From an uncultured Roseburia sp. (GTDB lineage: Bacteria > Bacillota > Clostridia > Lachnospirales > Lachnospiraceae): a DNA stretch of 35,536 nucleotides. The notes beneath the pieces were generated by a model. It was given only the letters and a program-made list of their open reading frames with translations, was not told the origin of the DNA and made no database searches. Numbering within the stretch: position 1 is the stretch's first letter; the number at the start of each line of letters is the position of its first letter. The stretch covers positions 1 to 35,536 of the forward strand of contig CAMAKU010000006.1 in NCBI GenBank assembly GCA_945836255.1. Direction: 5' to 3'. The position numbers and the translations under genes were made by a program. Shown here piece after piece: positions 20,620 to 29,007 of this stretch.

Positions 20620-21021
20620 ATGGCAGATAATTTGTTTACGGTGGAGATTATCACACCGGATCGGATTTTTTATCATGGGGAAGCGACCATGATTGAATTT
20701 AATACGGTGGAGGGTGAGATCGGTGTATTCAAAGATCATATCCCTTTGACCACAGTGCTTGCTCCGGGGATTGTGACAATCACAGAGCAGGAGGGTGCCA
20801 AGAAGGCTGCGGTACATGCCGGATTTGCGGAGATTTTGGGAGACAAAGTAACGCTGCTGGCGGAAGTTGCCGAATGGCCGGATGAGATTGATCTGGAGAG
20901 AGCCAGACGTGCAGAAGACCGCGCCAGAGAGCGTTTAGAGAAAAAAGATGCGAATCTGGATGTGGTCCGTGCAGAACTTGCGCTGAAGAAAGCGCTGGTT
21001 CGTCAGGATATTTTGGCATAA
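20620..21021 (+). CDS. atpC: ATP synthase F1 subunit epsilon
   Basis: The 133-residue protein shows the N-terminal beta-sandwich (FTVEIITPDRIFYHGEATMIEFNTVEGEIGVFKDHIPLTTVLAPG) and the C-terminal helical hairpin (ERARRAEDRARERLEKKD). It couples the shaft to the c-ring and can inhibit ATP hydrolysis. GGGAGGCGGAT supplies the RBS, 11 nt after the atpD stop. It is the last gene of the operon, followed by a terminator. Confidence 0.97.
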   Translation: MADNLFTVEIITPDRIFYHGEATMIEFNTVEGEIGVFKDHIPLTTVLAPGIVTITEQEGAKKAAVHAGFAEILGDKVTLLAEVAEWPDEIDLERARRAEDRARERLEKKDANLDVVRAELALKKALVRQDILA

Positions 21022-21033
21022 CAATGTAACAGG

Positions 21034-21068
21034 CTTCCTGTTCTGAGGGTATCGGGGCAGGAAGTTTT
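21034..21068 (+). terminator. Terminator of the ATP synthase operon
   Basis: CTTCCTGTTCTG (21034-21045) pairs with CGGGGCAGGAAG (21053-21064) over 12 bp including G-U wobbles, with a 7-nt loop, followed by TTTT. It is 13 nt after the atpC stop. The T tract is short, so some readthrough is possible. Confidence 0.7.
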
Positions 21069-21129
21069 CCGTTGCATGGAGAACTGCTGACTGACAGCAG
21101 AATAAGAAGTGATACAGACAGGGAAAGAT

Positions 21130-23184
21130 ATGCGAGAAATAAATATCAAAATCAAACGGAGCAGTTTCTGGGGCGCACTGCTTCTGGGAATTTATTGTTC
21201 CATGGCAGCGTTTCTCTCGTTATCGAGCGAGGCGACAGTGGATAACAGTCCCGATATCGATATGCAGAGTGAATTAATGGTATTTACCAGAACGCTGTAC
21301 CGTTCTTTTTCGGCGAACCGTCTGCGAACATTCCTATTTGCTTTGGCGGTGGGATTGGTGATTTATATAGCATTACAAATCCATCGCACCTATAAGGAGC
21401 GCCTGATGCTTCTGGTGTACTCGCTGTTATTTGCTACAGCCCAACTAATTGCCATGATTTTCAAAAAGTGGGGCGGTTGGTATGCGATGATGGAGGCTAT
21501 GGAAGAGATCGGCGTCGCCCGGATACAGCCCTATCGTATTCTGGTCAAATGGAGTGCCTATGTCATCATTTGTTACGCATTGATTGCGGTGCTGCTTCAT
21601 TTCGTCAAACGGTTCATGGAGCAGGGAGCATTGGCATCCGGGCAGGAGTCGCAAACGCTGATGGGGCGTGTATGCAATAAAGGGAATCATATCATGGGAA
21701 CCGTATTTGAGATGAGTCGAAGGGATTTTTCCTGGCGTCGGTTTCTTTTGATGGCACTGTGTATGTTTGTGGCATGGCTTCCGTATTTCGTGATCTTTTA
21801 TCCGGGAACCAGCAATGAAGACACCGTGATTCAGATTATGGAATACTTTGAGATTCCCAGTTATATTCAGGATATGTCGCCAGTGCGAGGGGATGATATT
21901 TTTATCACCAATCATCATCCGTATGTACTGACACTGTTGTTTTCGCAGTTTGTTAAATTAGGATTATATTTTGAAGATATTCGGATTGGTGTGGCAGTTT
22001 ACTCCATATTACATATGAGTTTTCTGGCACTGGTATTCTCGGGATGCCTGCAATGTCTCTATCGTTGGGGCGTGTCGGGGAAACGTCTGGCTGCTATACA
22101 GTTGCTTTTGATGTTTTTCCCATTGTTCCCACTGTATAGTGTCTGCATGGTGAAAGATACGATTTATGCCGCCTTTTGTCTGATTTTTGTCATGATGATG
22201 TATCAGATTGCCAGGACAAAGGGACAGGCTCTTGGCAGCAAAGGCTTTGTGGCAGGACTCTTTGTTATCGCCTGTCTGATGGTGTTGACCAAAGTGTATG
22301 CAATGTACATTTTGCTGATTGTTGGAGTGGTATATCTATTCAAATATAGAAGATATATTCTTTCGATTCTGGTATCAATCGTAGCACCGGTGCTGTTATA
22401 CAAAGTGGTATTCTGCGGTTTGCTGTTGCCGGCGCTGCATGTGGCTCCGGGAGGAACCCAGGAAGCACTCTCTGTTCCGTTCCAGCAGACAGCCCGCTAC
22501 GTTACGGAGTATGGGGATGAGGTAACAGAGGAAGAAAGAGAAGCCATCGATGCCATCTTGCCCTACGATAAATTAACCAAATATTACGAACCGGAATTGT
22601 CAGATCCTGTCAAAAAGCATTATAATCAGGATGCAACAAAAGAAGAACTGGCAGCGTACTTTAAGGTCTGGTGGCAGATGTTATGGAAACATCCGGAGGT
22701 TTATGTAGAGTCAGTTCTGCACAATACGTACCAGTATTACGATATCAATAAGATTTCCAGTCTGGAGTACTACAAATTCAATGACTATCTGCAAAGGCAT
22801 GATAAAAAAGAGCAGTACACCTACCTATATGTAGAGAATGATGAGCAATATATCGAGCAGCGGTATGCCATCAATCAATGGATGCTTTTCATGCAGAAAG
22901 TGCCGGTATTGAATGTTTTTGCCTCGATTGGAATGCTCCCGTGGCTGTTTTTGTTTGTGTTATGTTATAATATTCGTTGGAAAAAACGAGAAGAACAGGC
23001 ACTATTGGTATTGCCGATCCTGACCATGGCAGTCTGTCTGTTGTCGCCGGATAATGGGAATACCCGATATATTATGCCGTTGTTGTACGTGTTGCCGTTT
23101 ATGTTCGCCATCGAATGCGTTCCCACGGGGAGCGCTGATCGGAGCGTAGGAAAGGAGTTCTTGGGAAATAATGGAACAAAATAA
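21130..23184 (+). CDS. Large multi-spanning membrane protein, DUF6020-like
   Basis: From the ATG at 21130 (the track GTG at 21109 lacks an RBS) the product is 684 residues with about twelve hydrophobic segments. Soluble loops carry FYPGTSNEDTVIQIMEYF, ITNHHPYVLTLL and PLYSVCMVKDTIYAAF, features I associate with the DUF6020 family of clostridial membrane proteins. The topology, with an acidic motif in an extracytoplasmic loop after early helices, resembles GT-C glycosyltransferases. A long extracytoplasmic region (about 450-590) lies before the last helices. Its place at the head of a glycan region supports a role in surface polymer assembly, but its activity is unproven. It overlaps the next gene by 14 nt. 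Confidence 0.68.
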   Translation: MREINIKIKRSSFWGALLLGIYCSMAAFLSLSSEATVDNSPDIDMQSELMVFTRTLYRSFSANRLRTFLFALAVGLVIYIALQIHRTYKERLMLLVYSLLFATAQLIAMIFKKWGGWYAMMEAMEEIGVARIQPYRILVKWSAYVIICYALIAVLLHFVKRFMEQGALASGQESQTLMGRVCNKGNHIMGTVFEMSRRDFSWRRFLLMALCMFVAWLPYFVIFYPGTSNEDTVIQIMEYFEIPSYIQDMSPVRGDDIFITNHHPYVLTLLFSQFVKLGLYFEDIRIGVAVYSILHMSFLALVFSGCLQCLYRWGVSGKRLAAIQLLLMFFPLFPLYSVCMVKDTIYAAFCLIFVMMMYQIARTKGQALGSKGFVAGLFVIACLMVLTKVYAMYILLIVGVVYLFKYRRYILSILVSIVAPVLLYKVVFCGLLLPALHVAPGGTQEALSVPFQQTARYVTEYGDEVTEEEREAIDAILPYDKLTKYYEPELSDPVKKHYNQDATKEELAAYFKVWWQMLWKHPEVYVESVLHNTYQYYDINKISSLEYYKFNDYLQRHDKKEQYTYLYVENDEQYIEQRYAINQWMLFMQKVPVLNVFASIGMLPWLFLFVLCYNIRWKKREEQALLVLPILTMAVCLLSPDNGNTRYIMPLLYVLPFMFAIECVPTGSADRSVGKEFLGNNGTK

Positions 23185-24208
23185 GCACAAACGGCCTGTT
23201 CCATGGAACAACACGGTGGTGGTCTGCATTACGGCGCTGCTGTGTTGTTTTTTGTGGGGAAGTGCCTTTCCGTGTATTAAAATCGGATATCAGATTTTTG
23301 GAATAGCAGGCGACCAGCCGGCAGCGCAGATTATTTTTGCCGGATTACGATTTACATTGGCAGGGATTTTGGCAGTACTGATCGGAAGTGTCATTTATCG
23401 CAGACTGCTTCTGCCGAAGAAGGAATCCCTTCGGCCGATTTTGCATCTGTCCCTTCTACAGACCACTCTGCAATATCTGTTCTTTTATATTGGTCTCGGG
23501 CAGACCACAGGTGTCAAGTCATCCATCATCGAGGCGCTCAGCGTCTTTGTGGCAATTTTTGTTGCTTGTCTGGTGTTTCGACAGGAGACCTTGCAAAGAA
23601 ATAACATTGTGGGAAGTGTGCTGGGATTTGCAGGCGTTGTGGTACTGGAACTATGGGGAAGTAATGAGTCGTCGGCAAATGTTGGCGGATGGCTGGGAAT
23701 CGGTGAACTCTGTATCTTACTGTCAACTGTGGCATATGCATTTTCATCTGTATACCTAAGAAAATATTCTGAGAAAGAATTGCCGTTTGTACTAAGCGGA
23801 TATCAGTTTATGGTGGGCGGCGTGACGCTGGTTCTTCTGGGAATGGTTATGACGCTGGCGGTACCGCAGAGTACGGGTATGGCGTTGGCAGACATGAGTG
23901 CGCAGCAGCGATTCCTGGAAACGATGCATATGATGAGCGATGGTCTGGGAAGCCGGTGGGGCAGTGGCATGGTATGGTATCTTGCACTGGTATCGGCAGT
24001 TGCCTATTCCCTGTGGGGTGTATTGCTGAAATACAATCCGGTATCCAGGGTGGCTGTCTATGGATTTATGACGCCGGTATTTGGCGTTGTGCTGTCAGCC
24101 GTTCTTTTGCAGGAAGCAGATACCATCGATCCGGGGATGACCGTGCTTTCTCTGGCACTGGTATCTGTGGGAACATTGCTTGCTCAGAAGAAATCCCGGG
24201 ATCGATGA
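23171..24208 (+). CDS. EamA/DMT-family transporter
   Basis: The 345-residue protein has about ten membrane helices arranged as two EamA repeats. The first opens CITALLCCFLWGSAFPCIKIGYQIFG and the second lies around VAYSLWGVLLKYNPVSRVAVYGFMTPVFGVVLSAVLLQE. This superfamily exports or imports amino acids, metabolites or sugar derivatives, and the substrate cannot be read here. It begins inside the end of the upstream membrane protein gene, so the two are translated together. It converges with greA, and no terminator is visible in the 15-nt gap. Confidence 0.9.
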   Translation: MEQNKHKRPVPWNNTVVVCITALLCCFLWGSAFPCIKIGYQIFGIAGDQPAAQIIFAGLRFTLAGILAVLIGSVIYRRLLLPKKESLRPILHLSLLQTTLQYLFFYIGLGQTTGVKSSIIEALSVFVAIFVACLVFRQETLQRNNIVGSVLGFAGVVVLELWGSNESSANVGGWLGIGELCILLSTVAYAFSSVYLRKYSEKELPFVLSGYQFMVGGVTLVLLGMVMTLAVPQSTGMALADMSAQQRFLETMHMMSDGLGSRWGSGMVWYLALVSAVAYSLWGVLLKYNPVSRVAVYGFMTPVFGVVLSAVLLQEADTIDPGMTVLSLALVSVGTLLAQKKSRDR

Positions 24209-24223
24209 CATCGCAATAGAAAA

Positions 24224-24727
24224 TTAATATTTACGAATCTGATCATCATCGTCGCCCACGTTGTGTTCAATGGCGCGGATAACCACATCGTAAGCGTAGG
24301 AGGGATTCACGGTAACTGTGGCAGTGTCTCCTACCTTTTTGCCGCGGATGGCTTTGCCTAACGGTGATTCAATGCTTACCATATTGCGCAGGGAACTGCT
24401 GCGGATGGAAGTAACCAGTTTGTACGTCTCTTCACAGTCGTCCTCCGGAATATAGATGGTCACCACAGAATTGATGCCCACCTCATCATCGGAAGAAGTA
24501 TCCTCGATCACGGTGGCATTTTTCAGCATTCGCTCCAGATAGCGGATACGGCTTTCGTTCTGATTCTTATCTTTTTTGGCAGCATAATATTCAAAATTCT
24601 CGCTGAGGTCTCCCTGGGCGCGGGCCTCTTTTACGGCCTCGATGGCTTCCTTGCGAACCACAAGCTTACGGTGGTCAATCTCCTCCTGAATCTTCTTTAC
24701 ATCGGATGGTGTCAAACGTTCTCCCAT
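24224..24727 (-). CDS. greA: Transcription elongation factor GreA
   Basis: The 167-residue protein has an N-terminal coiled coil (about 1-85) with the acidic tip ARAQGDLSENFEYYAAKKDKNQNESRI. Asp and Glu of GDLSEN stimulate RNA polymerase transcript cleavage. It also has a C-terminal FKBP-like domain with ESPLGKAIRGKKVGDTATV. The usual SENAEY is SENFEY here, and an acidic tail (DDDDQIRKY) adds about nine residues to the normal length of 158. GGGAGG precedes the ATG. It is the only minus-strand gene within the glycan region, with its own promoter. Confidence 0.95.
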   Translation of the reverse strand: MGERLTPSDVKKIQEEIDHRKLVVRKEAIEAVKEARAQGDLSENFEYYAAKKDKNQNESRIRYLERMLKNATVIEDTSSDDEVGINSVVTIYIPEDDCEETYKLVTSIRSSSLRNMVSIESPLGKAIRGKKVGDTATVTVNPSYAYDVVIRAIEHNVGDDDDQIRKY

Positions 24728-24758
24728 AGTGAACCTCCCAAAACAAAATAGTAGATAT

Positions 24759-24764
24759 AGTATA
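24759..24764 (-). promoter_or_regulatory. -10 element of the greA promoter
   Basis: On the minus strand TGT-TATACT is an extended -10, about 32 nt before the greA start codon. No good -35 is seen. Confidence 0.5.
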
Positions 24765-24809
24765 ACATAACCAAAGGGAAAAAATAATGTGGAAAAAATA
24801 TGGGTATGG

Positions 24810-24818
24810 TGGTAAAAT
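24810..24818 (+). promoter_or_regulatory. Possible extended -10 for the GT2 gene
   Basis: TGG-TAAAAT lies 34 nt before the GT2 start codon, divergent to the greA promoter. There is no clear -35, so this is only a candidate. Confidence 0.3.
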
Positions 24819-24852
24819 ATTACGGAATATGTATATGTGAAAGGATAAAGAC

Positions 24853-25569
24853 ATGGGAATCAGCGTTGTTTTATTAGCATATAAGGAAGAAGACAATCTG
24901 CGTGTATTGTTACCGCAGATCATAGAGCAGGTTGAAAAATGTAATGAAGAATATGAGATTCTGGTGGTAGATACTGCGAAGCCGCTGGATAATACCAAAG
25001 GCGTGTGCGAGGAGTATGGCGCGCGCTATATCAATCAAGAAGAGCCGGGATTTGGCGGCGCATTCCGCACGGCAATCAAGTACGCCACCAAGAGCAAGTT
25101 CCTGATTATGGACAGTGACGGTTCACATCCGCCAAAGAACATTCCGGAGATTCACAAGATGTTTGTGGAGGACAAATGTGACGTGGTCATTGGCTCCCGC
25201 TATGTTAAGGGTGGTGTCACCAATGATGCCAAGTCATCACAGATTATGTCCCATATGTTGAATTTCGCATTTCGTATCTGTCTGGGTCTGAAGGCCAATG
25301 ATCTGTCGACGGATTACCGGATGTATCATACAAAGCAGTTGAAGAAGGTGACATTGACCTGTGAGAATTATGATGTCTTAGAGGAAGTACTGTTGCGCCT
25401 GAAACTGAACAAAAAAGACAAGAACCTTAAGATTGGAGAGGTTCCCATTAATTTCCAGAAGCGGCTGTACGGGGAATCCAAGCGTCAGTTATTGAAATTT
25501 ATTATCAGTTACATTAAGACGCTGTTCCGCCTGATCGGCGTACGGATTAGCGACGCATTTACGAAATAA
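24853..25569 (+). CDS. Family 2 glycosyltransferase, polyprenyl-phosphate-sugar synthase (DPM1-like)
   Basis: The 238-residue cytoplasmic GT-A enzyme has the nucleotide-sugar strand VVLLAYKEEDNL near the N terminus. It also has the GFGGAFRTAIKYA segment, and the metal-binding DxD motif in LIMDSDGSHPP. A region GSRYVKGGVTND and the late YGESKRQLLKFIISY match dolichyl/polyprenyl-phosphate mannose-synthase-like proteins. It lacks C-terminal membrane helices. Followed by GtrA, it probably makes an undecaprenyl-phosphate-linked sugar for transfer outside the cell; sugar identity is unknown. AAAGGAT provides the RBS. Confidence 0.9.
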   Translation: MGISVVLLAYKEEDNLRVLLPQIIEQVEKCNEEYEILVVDTAKPLDNTKGVCEEYGARYINQEEPGFGGAFRTAIKYATKSKFLIMDSDGSHPPKNIPEIHKMFVEDKCDVVIGSRYVKGGVTNDAKSSQIMSHMLNFAFRICLGLKANDLSTDYRMYHTKQLKKVTLTCENYDVLEEVLLRLKLNKKDKNLKIGEVPINFQKRLYGESKRQLLKFIISYIKTLFRLIGVRISDAFTK

Positions 25570-25618
25570 AAGGATTCGAAGTTGATATAGATTGTGAGAA
25601 AGGAAATAGGGTACCAAC

Positions 25619-26101
25619 ATGAAAAAGTTGCTCAGCCAGATTTTAAAGTTCGGCGCTGTCGGCATTATCTGTTTTATTATTGATTTTATTATAACGATGA
25701 TCATCTCTACCGGATTGCGAGAGGGATTGGCAATGGGTACCTCCCAGGCGGCACTGGTAGGTGCGTTCTTTGGTTTTGTCATCTCCGTCATTGTCAATTA
25801 TCTGTTGTCAATGAAATACGTGTTTAAGCGCAGAGAAGATATGGATCGCAAGCGGGAATTCGTTATTTTTGTTGTTCTGAGCGTAATCGGTCTGGGCATC
25901 AATGAACTGATTATCTTATTCTGTATCGATGTGGTATACAATAATTGGGCTTGGCTGCATGCATTGGTAGGTGCAACCCTTGCTACGGCTGGTGCCAAGA
26001 TTATCGCTACAGGTGTTGTTATGGTCTATAATTTTGTTACCCGTAAGATCTTTCTGGAGCAGAAAGAAGATGAAGACAGCAGTATAGCAGATGGAGAATA
26101 G
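25619..26101 (+). CDS. GtrA-family membrane protein
   Basis: The 160-residue protein has four membrane helices (about 10-32, 42-65, 83-105 and 112-140) and opens KLLSQILKFGAVGIICFIIDFIITMIIS, the GtrA signature. It also contains VNYLLSMKYVFKRRED. GtrA-type proteins are thought to flip polyprenyl-phosphate-sugars across the membrane. The direct pairing with a DPM1-like GT2 is a classic arrangement. GAAAGGAAATAGGG lies before the ATG. The next start is 1 nt past its stop. Confidence 0.93.
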   Translation: MKKLLSQILKFGAVGIICFIIDFIITMIISTGLREGLAMGTSQAALVGAFFGFVISVIVNYLLSMKYVFKRREDMDRKREFVIFVVLSVIGLGINELIILFCIDVVYNNWAWLHALVGATLATAGAKIIATGVVMVYNFVTRKIFLEQKEDEDSSIADGE

Positions 26102-26102
26102 A

Positions 26103-27068
26103 ATGCAGCGATTATTAATTACCGGATTTTCCGGATTTGTCAGCAGACATTTCTTAAATTATTTAGTGGAACAGAATCTTTCCTATGAAGTATTGGGTGT
26201 GGATGTGAATCCGCCCCGTTTCACTCTTTCCGATTATGAACCGACGCTTGCCATGTCATTTCGTACGGTAAATCTTTTGGATCAGGATGCGGTGGATCAG
26301 ATTCTGGAAGAGTTTCGGCCGGATTACATTCTTCATCTGGCATCATTTTCCAGTGTGGCTTACAGTTGGGAGCATCCGGCGGACTGTTTTCGGAATAATA
26401 CCAATATCTTTTTAAATCTGACCGAAGGGTTGCGGGCCCATGGTCTGGAGGCTTGTCGCGTGCTTTCGGTGGGGTCTTCCGAGGAATACGGCAATGTGGC
26501 GGCAGAACAGTTACCGCTGGTAGAAGACAGACCACTGATACCGGTGAATCCCTATGCGGTTGCCCGGGTATCACAGGAAATGATGGCCCGTGTCCTAGTG
26601 GATGGGTATGGAATGAATATCCTGTTGACCCGGTCCTTTAATCATATGGGACCATTTCAGGATGAACGCTTTGTGATTCCCAGTTTTATCCGTAGGATTC
26701 TTGCTATCCGGGAAGCAGGCGAGAGCGAAGGGGAAATTGAGACAGGAGATGTCTCCATTATCCGTGATTTCGTAGATGTACGAGATGTGGTTCGTGCCTA
26801 TTACCTGCTGCTGATGGAGGGGCGACCGGGTGAGGTCTATAATATCTGCGGCGGCAAAGGAGTCGCTCTGGCTGACGTGATTCGTGAGATTGGCGATATT
26901 GTGGGCGTGCAGGTAAAGAGTCGTGTCAACCCGGCATTTGTCAGACCGGGAGATAATCAGATTGTAATTGGATCCGACGAGAAGATTCGCCGCGATATCG
27001 GATGGCAGGCAGAGATTCCCCTGCGAAAGACACTGGAAGATATGGTGGCTTACATGAGTACGAATTGA
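26103..27068 (+). CDS. NAD(P)-dependent SDR epimerase/dehydratase, GDP-4-keto-6-deoxymannose reductase-like
   Basis: ATG 26103, six nt after GGAG, gives 321 residues; the track ATG at 26091 would overlap the RBS. The Rossmann motif is TGFSGFVSRHF (7-17). The catalytic region is SVGSSEEYG then NPYAVARVSQE, with Tyr151 present but Arg155 in place of the usual YxxxK lysine. FNHMGPFQDERFVIPSF and DFVDVRDVVRAYYLLL resemble the GMD/RMD subgroup. With gmd 2 kb downstream, a role converting GDP-4-keto-6-deoxymannose to GDP-D-rhamnose is a reasonable inference. Another sugar epimerase or reductase remains possible. Confidence 0.82.
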   Translation: MQRLLITGFSGFVSRHFLNYLVEQNLSYEVLGVDVNPPRFTLSDYEPTLAMSFRTVNLLDQDAVDQILEEFRPDYILHLASFSSVAYSWEHPADCFRNNTNIFLNLTEGLRAHGLEACRVLSVGSSEEYGNVAAEQLPLVEDRPLIPVNPYAVARVSQEMMARVLVDGYGMNILLTRSFNHMGPFQDERFVIPSFIRRILAIREAGESEGEIETGDVSIIRDFVDVRDVVRAYYLLLMEGRPGEVYNICGGKGVALADVIREIGDIVGVQVKSRVNPAFVRPGDNQIVIGSDEKIRRDIGWQAEIPLRKTLEDMVAYMSTN

Positions 27069-27081
27069 CAAGTGTAGGGAT

Positions 27082-28929
27082 ATGATGAATAAGATACCAT
27101 GGCATATGCTTCGTCAGAAGAAAAGATACGCATTTTTACTAGGTTGCCTGATTGGCAGCCTAGTTTTTGTATGGATTTATGGTGTGGGGGTGCTGGATGT
27201 AACCAACACGGCGTGGTTACTGGATTCCAGCAAGAAAGAAGGGTTGTGGGATCTGACACAGCATTATCTGGGCTGGGTCTTCTACCGGCAGAGCCCATGG
27301 CGTTTCCCCCTGTGTTTGACCGACGGCTTATACAGCGAGCCCATTTCCATCGTGTATACGGATTCCATTCCGCTGTTTGCCATCTTCTTTAAAATCCTTT
27401 CGCCGTTGTTGCCATCGTCGTTTCAGTATTTCGGCCTGTTTGGTTTGCTTTGTTATCAACTGATGGGCGGATTTGGGGCGTTGGTTACAAAACGTGTGAC
27501 AGACCACTGGCTCATCAACGGAGCATCTGCCTTTTTGTTTGTCCTTGCACCGTGTCTGACGAAGCGAATGTTCTATCACACGGCATTGTCGGCGCATTTT
27601 CTGATTCTGGCTGCTTTTTGTCTGTGGCTCTATCGGGATACGTTCCGGCGTAGATGGACCTATCCTATTTTGTGGACCGTGCTGGTATCGCTCTCGGCGC
27701 TGATTAATGCCTATTTTACGCCCATGGTTCTGGGAGTTATGCTGTGTGCTCTGTTGCAGGAACTGTTGGCGGCTACAAGAAAGCGGGAAGTTGCAGGCAA
27801 AATCTGTCTTACCATAGGGATGACGGTGGTTGTGCTGGGGTTGACCTGTTATGGTGCAGGCTATTTTTATGGGGATGTTACGGCATCCACCACCGGGCTT
27901 AGGCAGTTATCATTTAATCTATTGCAGTTTTGCAATCCGGCCAATGCGTTGTGCGAAGTGGAAAATCAGCAGTATCTCTTTACCACACAGAATTATTCAT
28001 CTATTCTCCCGGAACTGCCCACAGTATCCGGCTGGCAGGAGGAGGGATTTTCCTATCTGGGATGTGGTATGCTTCTGTTGCTCGGGGTAGTCGGCATTTG
28101 CGGTCTGGTTCATGGGATCCGGGGAAAGAAACATTGTAGGAATGACATCGTCCATGACAAAAGAAAACGAAATTCGTTCATCATAAGTATCGCTGTTGGT
28201 GCAGTATGTTTTTTGTTTCTTGCCTTATCACCGAGGATTACGGCGGGAAGCAGCATTCTCTGTGAAATATCGTATCCCGGAATCATAGAACGGGCGCTGG
28301 GTGTCTTTCGCTCTACCGGAAGATTGATCTGGCCGGTGTATTACGGATGTATGACGGCGGCATTGCTGGGTGCCATTCGGTTTCTGCAGAAAAGAAAGAC
28401 ACTTATGATATTGCTTTTGGTGGGGGTCTGTGCGATACAGTTGTACGATCTGTCGCCGGCATTATCTTACAAACATGTTGTTTATGCCAAGGCAGCGGAT
28501 GCGCGGGAAGTGCCTTATGAGGAAGCGTTGGCGGCAGTTTATCAGTCATATCTGCCATCTGAGGTCTGGAAATATCTTGGGGAGCAGGCAGATGAGATTG
28601 TCTTTTACCCGCCTACCGAGTATGGCGTTGAGTGCGATCCGAAGACATCCTGCATTTTTGAGGAGTATGCACTGGATTATAATCTGAATCTGAATGTGAC
28701 TTATATGAGTCGTGATATGAGCAAACAGGCAGACCAGAGAACGTATGAACATTTTGCGGAGCGTAAAGCCGGGCAGCGGTATGCCAATATCATTTATATC
28801 TTTTTTGAGAGTTCGCAGATTCCTGCAGAGGCAGATAGCGGGCTGCATTATTATTTTGTAGACGGTTATATTGTCGGAACGGAACGGGATCTGGGGACAT
28901 GGAACGGGATCGGGATGCTGTCTTATTAA
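27082..28929 (+). CDS. Multi-spanning membrane protein, DUF6311-like (possible GT-C glycosyltransferase)
   Basis: The 615-residue protein has about ten to eleven membrane helices and a C-terminal extracytoplasmic domain (about 470-615). The early loop reads VLDVTNTAWLL, DLTQHYLGWVFYR and PISIVYTDSIPLFAIFFKILSPLLP, which I recognise as DUF6311-like. That layout, with acidic residues in the first outside loop and a C-terminal soluble domain, is typical of GT-C transferases using polyprenyl-phosphate sugars. It lies between the SDR and gmd genes and right after the GT2-GtrA pair, which could supply its donor. The enzymatic role is inferred. Start has a weak TAGGGAT. Confidence 0.7.
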   Translation: MMNKIPWHMLRQKKRYAFLLGCLIGSLVFVWIYGVGVLDVTNTAWLLDSSKKEGLWDLTQHYLGWVFYRQSPWRFPLCLTDGLYSEPISIVYTDSIPLFAIFFKILSPLLPSSFQYFGLFGLLCYQLMGGFGALVTKRVTDHWLINGASAFLFVLAPCLTKRMFYHTALSAHFLILAAFCLWLYRDTFRRRWTYPILWTVLVSLSALINAYFTPMVLGVMLCALLQELLAATRKREVAGKICLTIGMTVVVLGLTCYGAGYFYGDVTASTTGLRQLSFNLLQFCNPANALCEVENQQYLFTTQNYSSILPELPTVSGWQEEGFSYLGCGMLLLLGVVGICGLVHGIRGKKHCRNDIVHDKRKRNSFIISIAVGAVCFLFLALSPRITAGSSILCEISYPGIIERALGVFRSTGRLIWPVYYGCMTAALLGAIRFLQKRKTLMILLLVGVCAIQLYDLSPALSYKHVVYAKAADAREVPYEEALAAVYQSYLPSEVWKYLGEQADEIVFYPPTEYGVECDPKTSCIFEEYALDYNLNLNVTYMSRDMSKQADQRTYEHFAERKAGQRYANIIYIFFESSQIPAEADSGLHYYFVDGYIVGTERDLGTWNGIGMLSY

Positions 28930-28955
28930 CAGATAAAAGATGTAGTGGTGTTATC

Positions 28956-28968
28956 CCACAAATTGTGG
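28956..28968. promoter_or_regulatory. Palindrome CCACAA-A-TTGTGG in the gmd promoter
   Basis: A perfect 6+6 inverted repeat with a 1-nt centre abuts the -10 element TATACT of the gmd promoter, occupying the spacer. This is a typical repressor site position. The regulator is unknown. Confidence 0.45.
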
Positions 28969-28974
28969 TATACT
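28966..28974 (+). promoter_or_regulatory. Extended -10 promoter for gmd
   Basis: TGG-TATACT (28969-28974 for the hexamer) lies 33 nt before the gmd start. The -35 is weak. It lets gmd and the downstream genes be controlled separately from the upstream glycan genes. Confidence 0.58.
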
Positions 28975-29007
28975 GACCGAAGAGTGGGAAAGAAAAGGAG
29001 TACGAAT

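Noticed and set aside
21084-21100. Inverted repeat CTGCTG-ACTGA-CAGCAG before the DUF6020-like gene
   Set aside because: Only a 6-bp stem without a T tract, and no promoter next to it. Too short to call an operator or terminator.
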